A stretch of DNA of 64,000 nucleotides from Flavobacterium sp. NRK F7 (GTDB lineage Bacteria > Bacteroidota > Bacteroidia > Flavobacteriales > Flavobacteriaceae): assembly GCF_024054195.1 (NCBI RefSeq), contig NZ_JAMXLB010000001.1:838120-902119 (forward strand), given 5' to 3'. Below are positions 1 to 8,913 of the stretch, one piece after another; position 1 is the first letter of the stretch, and every line of letters starts with the position of its first letter. Made by a program: the position numbers and the translations under genes. The notes beneath the pieces are model-generated. The model saw only the letters and a list, made by a program, of their open reading frames with translations. It did not search any database and was not told where the DNA came from.

Positions 1-2
1 CC

Positions 3-146
3 TTAGGTAGTTTAATAGATGTAACCTCGTTTTCATCTAATACAGTTCATAGCAAAGCCTATACATTACCTATTAGTAGTGGGATTTACTATGTAGTAGT
101 AAGAACACCCGGAAATGTGCAAACAAAAAAATTAATTATCAATTAA
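3..146 (+). CDS. C-terminal end of a T9SS-sorted protein (5' truncated by window)
   Basis: The frame opening at base 3 runs without a stop to the TAA at 144-146 and encodes about 47 residues. It contains the pattern SGIYYVVVRTPG followed by KKLIIN at the extreme end. Gly-Ile/Val-Tyr, then alternating hydrophobic residues, then a final KKL-I/V is the usual end of type A T9SS C-terminal sorting domains in Bacteroidota, which direct export across the outer membrane. The rest of the protein is outside the window, so its catalytic or adhesive part cannot be judged. No clear terminator follows. Confidence 0.6.
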   Translation, partial: LGSLIDVTSFSSNTVHSKAYTLPISSGIYYVVVRTPGNVQTKKLIIN

Positions 147-391
147 GATTTTTTAAGTATAAAAAATAAGAATTAAAAATAGTTTGTAAATTAAAAATCA
201 ACACTTAAAAAATATAATTTTAATAAAAAAAATAAATAATTTTTTATTTTCGATGTATTTATTAACGATAATGTAATTTTTTTTGAAAAAAAAGGCACAA
301 TTGCAATAAAAACACCTTCTTTGCAATGTTAACATTTACTTAACACACAACTCAAATGCTTGTACCAATTTTGCAAAAAAATTAACAACAA

Positions 392-2992
392 ATGAGAGTT
401 TTTAAAAAATTAATGATGCTTGGGTTATTTTTATTAGCAACCCAAACCATTTTTTCTCAATCTAAAATAACCGGAATGGTTATAGATGGAGACTTTAACG
501 GACCACTACCAGGTGCAAACGTATTTGTAAAAGGTACTAAAGATGGAGCAACAACTGGATTTGATGGTAAATTTGAATTTACTACATCTATGGCTTCAGG
601 TGAAATTGTAGTTTCTTATTTAGGATTTAAGACTGTTGTAATTCCTTTCACAGGATCAACTAATTTAGGAAATATTTCTTTAAAAGGAGATGAAAATCAA
701 TTAGAAGCAGTAGTAGTAATTGGTAAAGGGGTTATCGACTTAGCTAGCGATAGAAAAACGCCTATCGCAGTTTCAACAATTAAAGCTGCTGAAATTCAAG
801 AAAAAGTTGGAACAGCAGATATTACACAAGCAATGGTTAATACACCATCTGTTTATGTGGCTGACCAATCAAGAGGATACGGAGATTCTAATATTAGGGT
901 ACGTGGTTTTGAACAAGATAATACTGCTGTATTGATTAACGGTCAACCTGTTAATGGTATGGAAGATGGATTAGTATATTGGTCAAACTGGTCAGGTTTA
1001 ACAGATATTGCAAATGGAATTCAAATTCAGAGAGGTTTAGGATCTTCTAAATTAGCAATTTCTTCTGTAGGGGGAACTATTAATATCGTTACTAGAGCTA
1101 CTGATAAAAAAGAAGGAGGTTTTGCGTCTTTAGGAGTAGCTAATAATAGTTATTTTAAAACACTTGCTGGTTATAATACTGGTATGAACGAAAAAGGATG
1201 GGGTATGAGTATCATGATGTCACATTGGCAAGGAGAAGGATACACTATCGGTACTCAAGGTAATGGGCAGAATTATTTTATCTCTGTTGGTTATCAGCCA
1301 AATGACAAACATAATTTCAACTTTTTGTTAACGGGAGCACCTCAATACCATAACCAAAGCTTTTCTCAAAGAATCAGTGTATATTTAGATAAAGGAAGAA
1401 AATATAACGGTAACTGGGGAACTTTAAACGGAAACTTCAAAAGTGAAGTGGGTAACTACTATCACAAACCAGTAGCAAACTTAAACTGGGATTATACTAT
1501 TTCTGAAAATTCAAACGTATCAACTGTTTTATATGCTTCTTTAGGAAGAGGAGGAAGTGTTGGAAGTGTTGGTTCAAGAGTTAGAACTGCTGATGGTCAA
1601 ATTGATTTTGATCAAATTTATGCTAATAACCTTGCAAGTGCTACAGGTAGATCAACTTACGCGTTAAGAAATTCAGTTAATAATCACTCTTGGTATGGTT
1701 TAGTAAGTAACTTTGAAACTAAATTAAGTGATGAAATTAGTTTCAACGCAGGTTTAGATATTAGAACATATAAAGGGTCGCACTTTAGACAAATTACAGA
1801 TTTATTAGGTGCAGATTATTTTCTAGATAATGGAAACGTAAATATTCCAAATAATCAAATTTCTGCTACTTACAAATCTAATCCGTGGAGTGCATTATTT
1901 AATTATGCAAGTGAAAGTGAAAGATATGCATGGGATTACGATGAAAGAATTAATTATGGTGGAGTGTTTTCACAAATTGAATATTCTAATGATAATTTTT
2001 CAGCTTTCTTTCAAGGATCTGTTTCCAATCAATCTCACGTAAGATGGGATAGATATCAGTATTTACCTGAAAATGAAAAAGCAGATGCGGTTAATAACAC
2101 TGGATATAATGCAAAAGGTGGTGTTGCTTACAATATTAATGAAAATAATACAGTTTACGGAAATGCGGGATATTATTCACGTCAACCATATCATGATAAT
2201 ATTTATTTGAATTTTGGAAATGATGTAAACCCTTTGACTGAAAATGAAAAAATATTAGGATTAGAGTTAGGTTATAGTTTTACTTCTAAATTCATTTCTG
2301 CAAATTTAAATGCCTATAGAACATCTTGGAAAGATAGAGTTACGTCTAGTTCTACAACAGCAACTGCTGGGCAAGTAGTAGGTACTACAGTATTAAATGA
2401 TGGTGATATTATTTATACAACAAACCAAGGTGTAGAACAATTACACCAAGGTGTTGAATTAGATTTTAATGCTAGACCAACTAAAAAACTTAATTTAAGA
2501 GGTTTTGCTTCTGTAGGAGATTGGCAATATAAAGGAGATGTTGTTACTGTAAAGAGAGATCAAGACAGAAACGTGCTTCTTGAAACAAGAGATGATGTAG
2601 ATGGTGGTAAAGTAGGTGGTGCTGCACAAACAAGCTGGGGATTAGGAGTAAGATATGAATTATTACCACGCTTCAATTTCGATGCTGACTGGAGAAATTA
2701 TGATAAATTATATTCTGATGTTGGTGCAATAAAAGAAAATTTAGAATTACCTAAATATGATTTAGTTGATGCTGGTTTATCATACAAAATGTTAGTTGGT
2801 AAAGATGATAAAAATTCTGTAAACTTCAGATTAAATGTAAACAATGTATTTGGAGAAGTATATTTGGCAAGTCTAAGTACAACTAACCAAGCACAAGATG
2901 GTGATGAAACTTTTAATGGTATTAAAACGAACAACATTGGATACTTTGGTTTAGGAAGAACTTGGAATTTTACAATTAGATATAATTTCTAA
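392..2992 (+). CDS. TonB-dependent outer-membrane receptor with CarboxypepD_reg-like N-terminus
   Basis: An 866-residue outer-membrane transporter that would import a bound ligand using TonB energy. A signal peptide covers about residues 1-22 (ends TIFSQ). A CarboxypepD_reg-like beta-sandwich follows (about 24-100, with GANVFVKGT and GFDGKFEF), as is common in Bacteroidota. The plug domain (about 120-235) contains IRVRGFEQDNTAVLINGQPV and GGTINIVTRA. The remainder is the beta-barrel, ending in the aromatic residue expected of outer-membrane proteins (RYNF). No SusD-like partner lies beside it, so a SusCD glycan system is unlikely. The substrate may be an iron chelate or another small ligand, but the sequence does not show which. 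A strong terminator follows directly. Confidence 0.9.
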   Translation: MRVFKKLMMLGLFLLATQTIFSQSKITGMVIDGDFNGPLPGANVFVKGTKDGATTGFDGKFEFTTSMASGEIVVSYLGFKTVVIPFTGSTNLGNISLKGDENQLEAVVVIGKGVIDLASDRKTPIAVSTIKAAEIQEKVGTADITQAMVNTPSVYVADQSRGYGDSNIRVRGFEQDNTAVLINGQPVNGMEDGLVYWSNWSGLTDIANGIQIQRGLGSSKLAISSVGGTINIVTRATDKKEGGFASLGVANNSYFKTLAGYNTGMNEKGWGMSIMMSHWQGEGYTIGTQGNGQNYFISVGYQPNDKHNFNFLLTGAPQYHNQSFSQRISVYLDKGRKYNGNWGTLNGNFKSEVGNYYHKPVANLNWDYTISENSNVSTVLYASLGRGGSVGSVGSRVRTADGQIDFDQIYANNLASATGRSTYALRNSVNNHSWYGLVSNFETKLSDEISFNAGLDIRTYKGSHFRQITDLLGADYFLDNGNVNIPNNQISATYKSNPWSALFNYASESERYAWDYDERINYGGVFSQIEYSNDNFSAFFQGSVSNQSHVRWDRYQYLPENEKADAVNNTGYNAKGGVAYNINENNTVYGNAGYYSRQPYHDNIYLNFGNDVNPLTENEKILGLELGYSFTSKFISANLNAYRTSWKDRVTSSSTTATAGQVVGTTVLNDGDIIYTTNQGVEQLHQGVELDFNARPTKKLNLRGFASVGDWQYKGDVVTVKRDQDRNVLLETRDDVDGGKVGGAAQTSWGLGVRYELLPRFNFDADWRNYDKLYSDVGAIKENLELPKYDLVDAGLSYKMLVGKDDKNSVNFRLNVNNVFGEVYLASLSTTNQAQDGDETFNGIKTNNIGYFGLGRTWNFTIRYNF

Positions 2993-3011
2993 TATAAAAG
3001 TCATAAATTAT

Positions 3012-3046
3012 AAAACCGCTTCACAATTTTGTGAAGCGGTTTTTTA
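3012..3046 (+). terminator. Rho-independent terminator after the TonB receptor
   Basis: ACCGCTTCAC and GTGAAGCGGT form a perfect 10-bp stem around AATTTT. A preceding A-run pairs with the following T-run (TTTTTTATTTT). Confidence 0.9.
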
Positions 3047-3052
3047 TTTTCC

Positions 3053-3060
3053 TATCTTTG
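3053..3060 (+). promoter_or_regulatory. -7 promoter element (TATCTTTG)
   Basis: An exact match to the Bacteroidota TAnnTTTG -7 box lies 25 nt before the ATG at 3086 and just after the receptor terminator. It is a probable promoter for the 3086 gene and the RlpA-like gene behind it. Confidence 0.65.
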
Positions 3061-3085
3061 TTACATAACATTTAAATGAACTAGT

Positions 3086-3511
3086 ATGTATACCACTTTA
3101 CAATCCGCGCATTCTATATTTGCTTACATTGTTTTAACGGTTTTATTTTTAGCAGCTGTTAATGCTATAATGGGAATAGTTTCTAAAAAATTATTTACCG
3201 ATAAAGACTTGCGAATTTCTTTATTTGCGTTAATTCTTTCACACATGCAATTGCTCATCGGTTTTATTCTTTATTTTATGTCTCCAAAAGGATCTGCTAT
3301 GTTGGGGGAAATGAAAGACCCAGCTATGCGATTGACTTCTTTGGAGCATCCTTTAATAAATATCATTGCTATAGTTTTAATCACTATAGGTTGGTCAAAA
3401 CATAAAAAAGAAGAAAGCCATAATGGGAAATTTAAAAAGATTGCCATTTTTTATACCATCGGTTTCTTATTAATTTTATCTAGAATTCCTTGGACAAGCT
3501 GGTTAAGCTAA
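3086..3511 (+). CDS. Small four-helix membrane protein (cytochrome b-like, function unknown)
   Basis: A 141-residue protein with four predicted membrane helices: about 10-30, 44-64, 88-105 and 118-138. Histidines sit at or near helix ends (SAHSIF, LSHMQL, LEHPLI), which is why relatives in flavobacteria are often labelled cytochrome b. No classic heme-binding helix pair can be confirmed by eye. It starts 25 nt after a TATCTTTG promoter box. The next gene starts only 20 nt after its stop, so the two are probably cotranscribed. An earlier ATG at 3076 is out of frame and closes at once. Confidence 0.65.
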   Translation: MYTTLQSAHSIFAYIVLTVLFLAAVNAIMGIVSKKLFTDKDLRISLFALILSHMQLLIGFILYFMSPKGSAMLGEMKDPAMRLTSLEHPLINIIAIVLITIGWSKHKKEESHNGKFKKIAIFYTIGFLLILSRIPWTSWLS

Positions 3512-3531
3512 TTCTTTAAAAAATAGAGAAG

Positions 3532-4017
3532 ATGAAAATTTATAGTGTTACCATACCATTTTTACTTCTTCTTATTAGTATCAGTAGTTTTACTTGTAAA
3601 CAAAACGAACCGTTTTCAAGTAAAACTATTTTTTTAGATACCTTAACAAAAGACACAGTTCTGATAGATTCCATTCTTGTGGATTCTATTATTGTTGAAA
3701 CACCTTCTCCTGCAGTATTTTACAAAGAAAAAGTACATGCTTCTTATTATCATGATAAATTTAATGGTAAAAGAACAGCAAGTGGTTCCATTTTTAATAA
3801 TTCTGAGTATACTGCTGCTCATAAAAAAATACCTTTTGGAACTCAAGTTTTGGTAACTAATATAGCCAATAATAAAACGGTTGTCGTTACGATAACAGAT
3901 CGAGGACCCTTTACAAAAGGTAGAGAAATCGATTTATCAAAAGCGGCTTTTATGGAACTGTCCGAACAAAAAAATCTTGGATATCTTACCGTTAACCTTC
4001 AAATACTAAAAGAATAG
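3532..4017 (+). CDS. RlpA-like septal ring lytic transglycosylase family lipoprotein
   Basis: A 161-residue protein with an N-terminal hydrophobic segment and a lipobox-like Cys (SSFTCKQN), so probably an anchored envelope lipoprotein. Residues about 68-160 form the RlpA double-psi beta-barrel: HASYYHDKFNGKRTASG, the AAHKKIPFGTQV segment and the signature VTITDRGPF containing the conserved Asp. Members of this family act on denuded peptidoglycan glycan strands. No SPOR domain is present, so septal targeting as in E. coli RlpA is not evident. It is probably cotranscribed with the upstream membrane protein and ends at a terminator. Confidence 0.85.
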   Translation: MKIYSVTIPFLLLLISISSFTCKQNEPFSSKTIFLDTLTKDTVLIDSILVDSIIVETPSPAVFYKEKVHASYYHDKFNGKRTASGSIFNNSEYTAAHKKIPFGTQVLVTNIANNKTVVVTITDRGPFTKGREIDLSKAAFMELSEQKNLGYLTVNLQILKE

Positions 4018-4042
4018 AATCAGCATTAGCTGATTTTTTTTT
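4018..4042 (+). terminator. Terminator after the RlpA-like gene
   Basis: AATCAGC-atta-GCTGATT is a 7-bp stem followed by a run of T residues. It overlaps the end of the preceding gene by a few bases at most. Confidence 0.8.
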
Positions 4043-4075
4043 GATATACTTTTAACAAAAAATTAAGTTCGTTTA

Positions 4076-4093
4076 GTTCGGTAATTAGCGAAC
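4076..4093 (+). promoter_or_regulatory. Candidate operator of the GbsR/MarR-type regulator
   Basis: GTTCGGTAATTAGCGAAC is an imperfect palindrome: arms GTTCG/CGAAC and centre TAATTA, with one G-G mismatch pair. It ends 6 nt before the TATCTTTG -7 box at 4100-4107, so it covers the spacer and -33 area. A further GTTCG half-site lies 9 nt upstream at 4067-4071. The position suits autoregulation by the MarR-fold protein encoded immediately downstream. This is an inference from symmetry and location only. Confidence 0.5.
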
Positions 4094-4099
4094 CTGGAG

Positions 4100-4107
4100 T
4101 ATCTTTG
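4100..4107 (+). promoter_or_regulatory. -7 promoter element (TATCTTTG) of the efflux operon
   Basis: An exact TAnnTTTG box 14 nt before the ATG at 4122. It probably drives the regulator and the efflux genes behind it. Confidence 0.65.
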
Positions 4108-4121
4108 CAGGAAATATTTAT

Positions 4122-4613
4122 ATGATGCAGGAAGAAAAACAAGAACTAATTGAAATGTTTGGGGTTCATTTTGAACAATTATACAACATTCCTCCATTGG
4201 CATCCCGAATTTTAGGTACTTTAATTATTGATGGATGTAAATCGGGATTAACTTTTGAAGAATTAGTGGATAAAATGCAAGCAAGTAAAAGTTCCATCTC
4301 CACGAATATAAATTTACTTTTAAAAATGGAGAAAATTTATTATTTCACAGTTTTAGGAGATCGAAAAAAGTATTTCAAAGCCTCTCCTTTAAGTCAGCGC
4401 TTAAATAATTACTTAACCTTGGTAAACAACGAATTGCTTTTAATTGATAAAATTATAAAGTATAGAGAAAAAAATACCTGTTGTCCTCAAGAGAAAATCA
4501 ATTTATTAAATAGTTATGCTTATAAAGAACACATGGAAAAAGCAGAGCAACTTTTACTAACAACTATAACTAAGTTTAAAGAAATAGAAGAAAAAAACCA
4601 ATTAAATAAATAA
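4122..4613 (+). CDS. GbsR/MarR-family transcriptional regulator
   Basis: A 163-residue DNA-binding protein. Residues about 25-95 form a winged helix: IPPLASRILGTLIIDG, then SGLTFEELVDKMQASKSSIST as the helix-turn-helix, then the wing YYFTVLGDRKKYFKAS. This arrangement is that of the GbsR branch of the MarR fold. The C-terminal part is helical and probably dimerises. It is the first gene of an efflux operon, 13 nt before the adaptor gene, so it most likely represses the pump in response to a ligand. A palindromic operator candidate sits in its promoter. A CC pair (NTCCPQ) could be redox- or metal-sensitive, but nothing else supports this. Confidence 0.85.
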   Translation: MMQEEKQELIEMFGVHFEQLYNIPPLASRILGTLIIDGCKSGLTFEELVDKMQASKSSISTNINLLLKMEKIYYFTVLGDRKKYFKASPLSQRLNNYLTLVNNELLLIDKIIKYREKNTCCPQEKINLLNSYAYKEHMEKAEQLLLTTITKFKEIEEKNQLNK

Positions 4614-4626
4614 CCTAGATTCTCAA

Positions 4627-5736
4627 ATGAAAAAAAAATATATACTAAGCATTACTGTTTTGTCTCTCGCTTTTTTTTCTTGTAATAATAAAGAAGCAGC
4701 CAATCAGGCTCCACCAGTACAATCTTATAAAGTAATTGAAGTAGCAAAGTCGAATACGACTTTATTAGCAGAATACCCTACAACTTTAGAAGGAATAGTA
4801 GATGTAGACATTCGTCCGAAAGTAGATGGATACATTGAAAAAATATATGTAGATGAAGGACAAGAAGTAAAAAAGGGACAATTGCTTTTTAAATTAGAAA
4901 CACAAATGGCTACACAAGACGCAAGTGCTGCAAAAGCAAGAGTGGATGCTGCACAAGTAGAAGTGAATCGTTTAGCTCCCTTAGTTGAAAGAAATATTAT
5001 TAGCGATGTGCAACTAGAAACTGCTAAGGCAAATTTAGCTTCTGCAAAAAGTACGTATCAAAGTATTATTGCCAGAATCAATTATGCCACTATTAAAAGT
5101 CCAGTTAATGGAATCGTAGGAACTTTACCTTTCCGTTTAGGGAGTTATGTGAGTAGTCAAACGCAAGAACCTTTAACAAGAATATCAGATATTAGTTCCA
5201 TTTATGCCTATTTTTCAATGAACGAAAAACAGCAATTGGATATGATGCTGCATGCTGATGGGAAAACGTTTCAAGATAAAATTGCAAAAATGCCTCCAGT
5301 AAAATTAATTTTAAGTAATGGAGATACTTATGAAGAAACTGGGAAAATTGAAACCATGAGTGGTCAAGCCAATACACAAACAGGTTCGTTTAATGTGAGA
5401 GCGAGCTTTAAAAATCCTAATAAATTATTACGCTCTGGTGGAAGTGGTTCCATTCAAATTCCTACAAGCTTGAATGAGGTTATTTTAATTCCTCAAAACG
5501 CAACCATAGAAATGCAAGACAAGCGTATTGCTTTAATTGCAGATAAAGAGAATAAGGTAAAAGCAGTACCTATTGAAGTGCGACCCGTTCCTGGAGGGAA
5601 ATATTTTGTAGTAGATAAAGGGTTAAATGAAAAAGATAAAGTTTTAGTGGAAGGTGTGGGTATTGTAACAGAAGGTACACCTATTCAATCGCAAGTTGTA
5701 ACAATAGAAGAAGTGGTTAGTCCATCAAAAAAATAA
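4627..5736 (+). CDS. RND efflux membrane-fusion protein (periplasmic adaptor)
   Basis: A 369-residue AcrA/MexA-type adaptor linking the inner-membrane pump to the outer-membrane channel. The signal sequence ends in a lipobox-like Cys (AFFSCNN), so it is probably a lipoprotein. The first half-lipoyl segment is VDVDIRPKVDGYIEKIYVD, followed by GQEVKKGQLLFKLE. A helical hairpin spans about 100-150. The second lipoyl half (ATIKSPVNGIVG) and the beta-barrel (SSIYAYFSMNEKQ) follow. The membrane-proximal region ends with KVLVEGVGIVTEGTPI. It is preceded by the regulator and lies 17 nt upstream of the transporter gene. Confidence 0.93.
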   Translation: MKKKYILSITVLSLAFFSCNNKEAANQAPPVQSYKVIEVAKSNTTLLAEYPTTLEGIVDVDIRPKVDGYIEKIYVDEGQEVKKGQLLFKLETQMATQDASAAKARVDAAQVEVNRLAPLVERNIISDVQLETAKANLASAKSTYQSIIARINYATIKSPVNGIVGTLPFRLGSYVSSQTQEPLTRISDISSIYAYFSMNEKQQLDMMLHADGKTFQDKIAKMPPVKLILSNGDTYEETGKIETMSGQANTQTGSFNVRASFKNPNKLLRSGGSGSIQIPTSLNEVILIPQNATIEMQDKRIALIADKENKVKAVPIEVRPVPGGKYFVVDKGLNEKDKVLVEGVGIVTEGTPIQSQVVTIEEVVSPSKK

Positions 5737-5753
5737 ACACTAGTAAGTAACAT

Positions 5754-8700
5754 ATGTTTTCAAAATTTATTGACAGACCCGTATTGTCAACAGTGATTTC
5801 TATTATCATTGTTATTTTGGGAGTGTTAGGATTAATCTCACTTCCTGTTTCACAATACCCAGAAATAGCACCACCTACCGTAACGGTTGCGGCAAATTAT
5901 CAAGGAGCAAGCGCTGAAGTAGTAATGAATTCAGTAGTGATTCCTTTAGAAGAACAAATTAACGGTGTAGAAGACATGACGTATATGACTTCTACCTCTA
6001 ACAATGATGGTTCAGCAGTGATAAATATTTATTTTAAATTAGGAACGAATCCTGATTTAGCTGCTGTAAACGTACAAAATCGAGTTTCAAGAGCTACTAA
6101 TTTATTGCCACAAGAAGTAACGCGAGCTGGAGTTACAACCGCAAAAAGACAAAGTGATAATATTTTGATTTTTTCGCTTTACAGTGAAAACCCAGAATAT
6201 GATATGACTTTTCTTCAAAATTATGCTAACATTAATATTTTACCTAAAATTAAACGTGTTCCAGGTGTAGGTGAAGCGGTAATCTTTGGACAAAAAGATT
6301 ATTCGATGCGTATTTGGTTGAAGCCTGATGTAATGGCGACTTATGGATTGGTACCTTCAGATGTAACCAGTTTATTGGCAGAGCAAAATATTGAAGCAGC
6401 TCCAGGTCAACTAGGAGAAAGTGCAGATCAATCTTTTCAATATACTTTAAAATATAAAGGACGTTTACAAAGTACTAAAGAGTTTGAGGAAATTATTGTA
6501 CGCTCTACTGAAAACGGAGAGATTCTTAAACTGGGAGATGTAGCTAGAATTGAATTAGGTGCTGTAAATTATGCGAGTAATACGTTAACCAATGGAAATC
6601 AGTCGGTGGCTATTGCTATTGCGCAAACGGCTGGCTCCAATGCACAAGAAGTAATTGAAGGGTCTCTACAAGTTTTAGACCAATCAGCAGTTAATTTCCC
6701 AAAAGGGATTAAGTATACCACCTTAATTAATGCGAATGATTTTTTAAGTGAATCTATTACCAAAGTTATTCACACTTTAATTGAAGCCTTTTTATTAGTG
6801 TTTGTAGTAGTATTTATTTTCTTGCAAGATTGGAGATCCACACTTATTCCGGCTATTTCTGTACCAGTAGCTATTGTAGGAACCTTCTTTTTCTTGAGTA
6901 TTTTTGGTTTTACCATCAATTTACTAACCTTATTTGCTTTAGTACTAGCCGTAGGAATTGTGGTGGATGATGCAATAGTAGTGGTAGAAGCGGTACATGC
7001 CAAAATGGAAGCAGGAGAACATAATCCTAAAAAAGCGGCACACAGTGCGATGAATGAAATAAGTAGCGCTATTATTTCGATTACTTTAGTCATGTCTGCG
7101 GTATTTATTCCCGTTTCTTTTATTAATGGATCAGCAGGTGTCTTTTACAAGCAATTCGGATTAACATTAGCGGTATCTATTGTTTTATCTGCGATTAATG
7201 CGTTAACGCTTTCACCAGCTTTATGTGCTATTTTCTTGAAACATCATGAAAAAGAGGAAGAGAAAAAAGGCGTATTAAAACGTTTTTATAGTGCTTTTAA
7301 TGTTGCTTTTGATGCTACTACCATTAAATATAAAAAAGCGGTGGAGTTTTTCATCAAACGGAAATGGTTGGCCTTTTTAGGTATAGCTCTTTTTGCTGGA
7401 ATTTATGTTTTATTGTTAAATATTACCCCAAAAGCTTTTGTACCTAGTGAAGATACAGGAGCCATACTGTCGGATGTATCACTTCCTCCGGGAACTTCAT
7501 TAGAACGAACAGAAGAAGTATTATTACAAATTGAAAATAAAGTAAAAGACATACCTGAAATAAAAGAAGTACTTCGAATTTCGGGACGAAGTTTAATCAG
7601 TGGTACAGGTAGCAATTACGGTATGGTAATTGTAAAATTAAAACCTTGGTCTGACCGTCCTGAAAAAAATCAAGAAGTGACAGCTATTGTTCAAGATTTA
7701 TTCAAAAGAGCAGCAGCTGTAAAAGACGCTAGGGTTTTATTTTTTGCACGACCTACTCTAGTTGGTTTTGGTTTTACCAATGGTTTTGAATTGCAGTTGC
7801 AAGATCAAAAAGGAGGTTCTATTAAAGAATTAAGTGAGGTGAATAATTCATTTTTAAAGGCTTTAAATGGTAGACCAGAAATTAAATATGCAGCCACTTC
7901 TTTTTCACCAAATTATCCGCAATACCGAATCGATTTAAATGTAGCCGCGATTAAAAAATCAGGTTTAACGGTTACCGATATCTTAGGAACTATGCAAGGG
8001 TATTATGGAGGAGTATATGCATCCAACTTTAATAAATTTGGAAAACAATATCGCGTGGTGTATCAATCTGAACCCCAATTTAGAAGTGACCCTGAATCAC
8101 TGAATAAAATTATGGTTCGTAATAATAAAGGTCAAATGGCTCCTATTTCTCAATTTTTAACTTTAGAGAAAGTTTTTGGGCCACAAGCCATAGACCGATT
8201 CAACTTGTTCACTTCTGTTAAAATTACGGGAGCACCTAATGAAGGATTTAGTACAGGTGATGCCATTAAAGCAGTGGAAGAAGTTGCGAGTCAAAGTTTA
8301 CCATTAGGTTATGGGTATGAGTTTTCTGGAATGACAAGAGAAGAAATTAGTGCTGGAGGACAAACCCTTTATATTTTTTTATTGTGTTTGATATTTGTCT
8401 ATTTCTTATTAGCGGCTCAATATGAAAGTTATATGTTGCCTTTTGCGGTGCTACTTTCTTTACCAGTAGGATTAGCTGGAGCTTATGTTTTTGCTTACTT
8501 TTTTAATGTAAGTAATAATATCTATCTTCAAATTACTTTGATTATGTTAATTGGATTATTAGCTAAGAATGCAATTCTTATCGTAGAGTTTGCTGCAGAA
8601 GCAAGAAGGAAAGGCTGGAGTATTACGCAAGCTGCGGTTCAAGGTGCAGTAGCTCGTTTACGACCTATTTTAATGACCTCTTTTGCTTTTATTTTAGGAT

Positions 8701-8903
8701 TATTGCCTTTAATGTTGGCTAAAGGAGCAGGAGCTATTGGTAATAACGCAATTGGAACTGGAGCTATTGGAGGTATGTTAATAGGTACCATTTTAGGAGT
8801 GTTTATTATTCCGGTTTTATTTATCATTTTCCAAGCTTTACAAGAAAAAGTAAGTAGTAAAACTATAGAAACGACTCAAAGTGAAGAAGCTACAATCGAA
8901 TAA
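5754..8903 (+). CDS. RND-family multidrug efflux transporter (AcrB/MexB type, HAE1)
   Basis: A 1049-residue inner-membrane proton-driven pump, the usual length for the HAE1 family. It begins MFSKFIDRPVLSTVISI with the first membrane helix. It shows SQYPEIAPPTV, two large periplasmic loops, and the helix-4 motif GIVVDDAIVVVEAVHA with the paired Asp residues used for proton relay. The second half repeats the pattern with GLLAKNAILIVEFA and the helix that follows it. Substrates are probably lipophilic drugs, dyes or detergents. The gene sits between the adaptor and the channel. The channel gene's ATG lies 10 nt after this stop codon. Confidence 0.95.
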   Translation: MFSKFIDRPVLSTVISIIIVILGVLGLISLPVSQYPEIAPPTVTVAANYQGASAEVVMNSVVIPLEEQINGVEDMTYMTSTSNNDGSAVINIYFKLGTNPDLAAVNVQNRVSRATNLLPQEVTRAGVTTAKRQSDNILIFSLYSENPEYDMTFLQNYANINILPKIKRVPGVGEAVIFGQKDYSMRIWLKPDVMATYGLVPSDVTSLLAEQNIEAAPGQLGESADQSFQYTLKYKGRLQSTKEFEEIIVRSTENGEILKLGDVARIELGAVNYASNTLTNGNQSVAIAIAQTAGSNAQEVIEGSLQVLDQSAVNFPKGIKYTTLINANDFLSESITKVIHTLIEAFLLVFVVVFIFLQDWRSTLIPAISVPVAIVGTFFFLSIFGFTINLLTLFALVLAVGIVVDDAIVVVEAVHAKMEAGEHNPKKAAHSAMNEISSAIISITLVMSAVFIPVSFINGSAGVFYKQFGLTLAVSIVLSAINALTLSPALCAIFLKHHEKEEEKKGVLKRFYSAFNVAFDATTIKYKKAVEFFIKRKWLAFLGIALFAGIYVLLLNITPKAFVPSEDTGAILSDVSLPPGTSLERTEEVLLQIENKVKDIPEIKEVLRISGRSLISGTGSNYGMVIVKLKPWSDRPEKNQEVTAIVQDLFKRAAAVKDARVLFFARPTLVGFGFTNGFELQLQDQKGGSIKELSEVNNSFLKALNGRPEIKYAATSFSPNYPQYRIDLNVAAIKKSGLTVTDILGTMQGYYGGVYASNFNKFGKQYRVVYQSEPQFRSDPESLNKIMVRNNKGQMAPISQFLTLEKVFGPQAIDRFNLFTSVKITGAPNEGFSTGDAIKAVEEVASQSLPLGYGYEFSGMTREEISAGGQTLYIFLLCLIFVYFLLAAQYESYMLPFAVLLSLPVGLAGAYVFAYFFNVSNNIYLQITLIMLIGLLAKNAILIVEFAAEARRKGWSITQAAVQGAVARLRPILMTSFAFILGLLPLMLAKGAGAIGNNAIGTGAIGGMLIGTILGVFIIPVLFIIFQALQEKVSSKTIETTQSEEATIE

Positions 8904-8913
8904 GAAATTTAAA

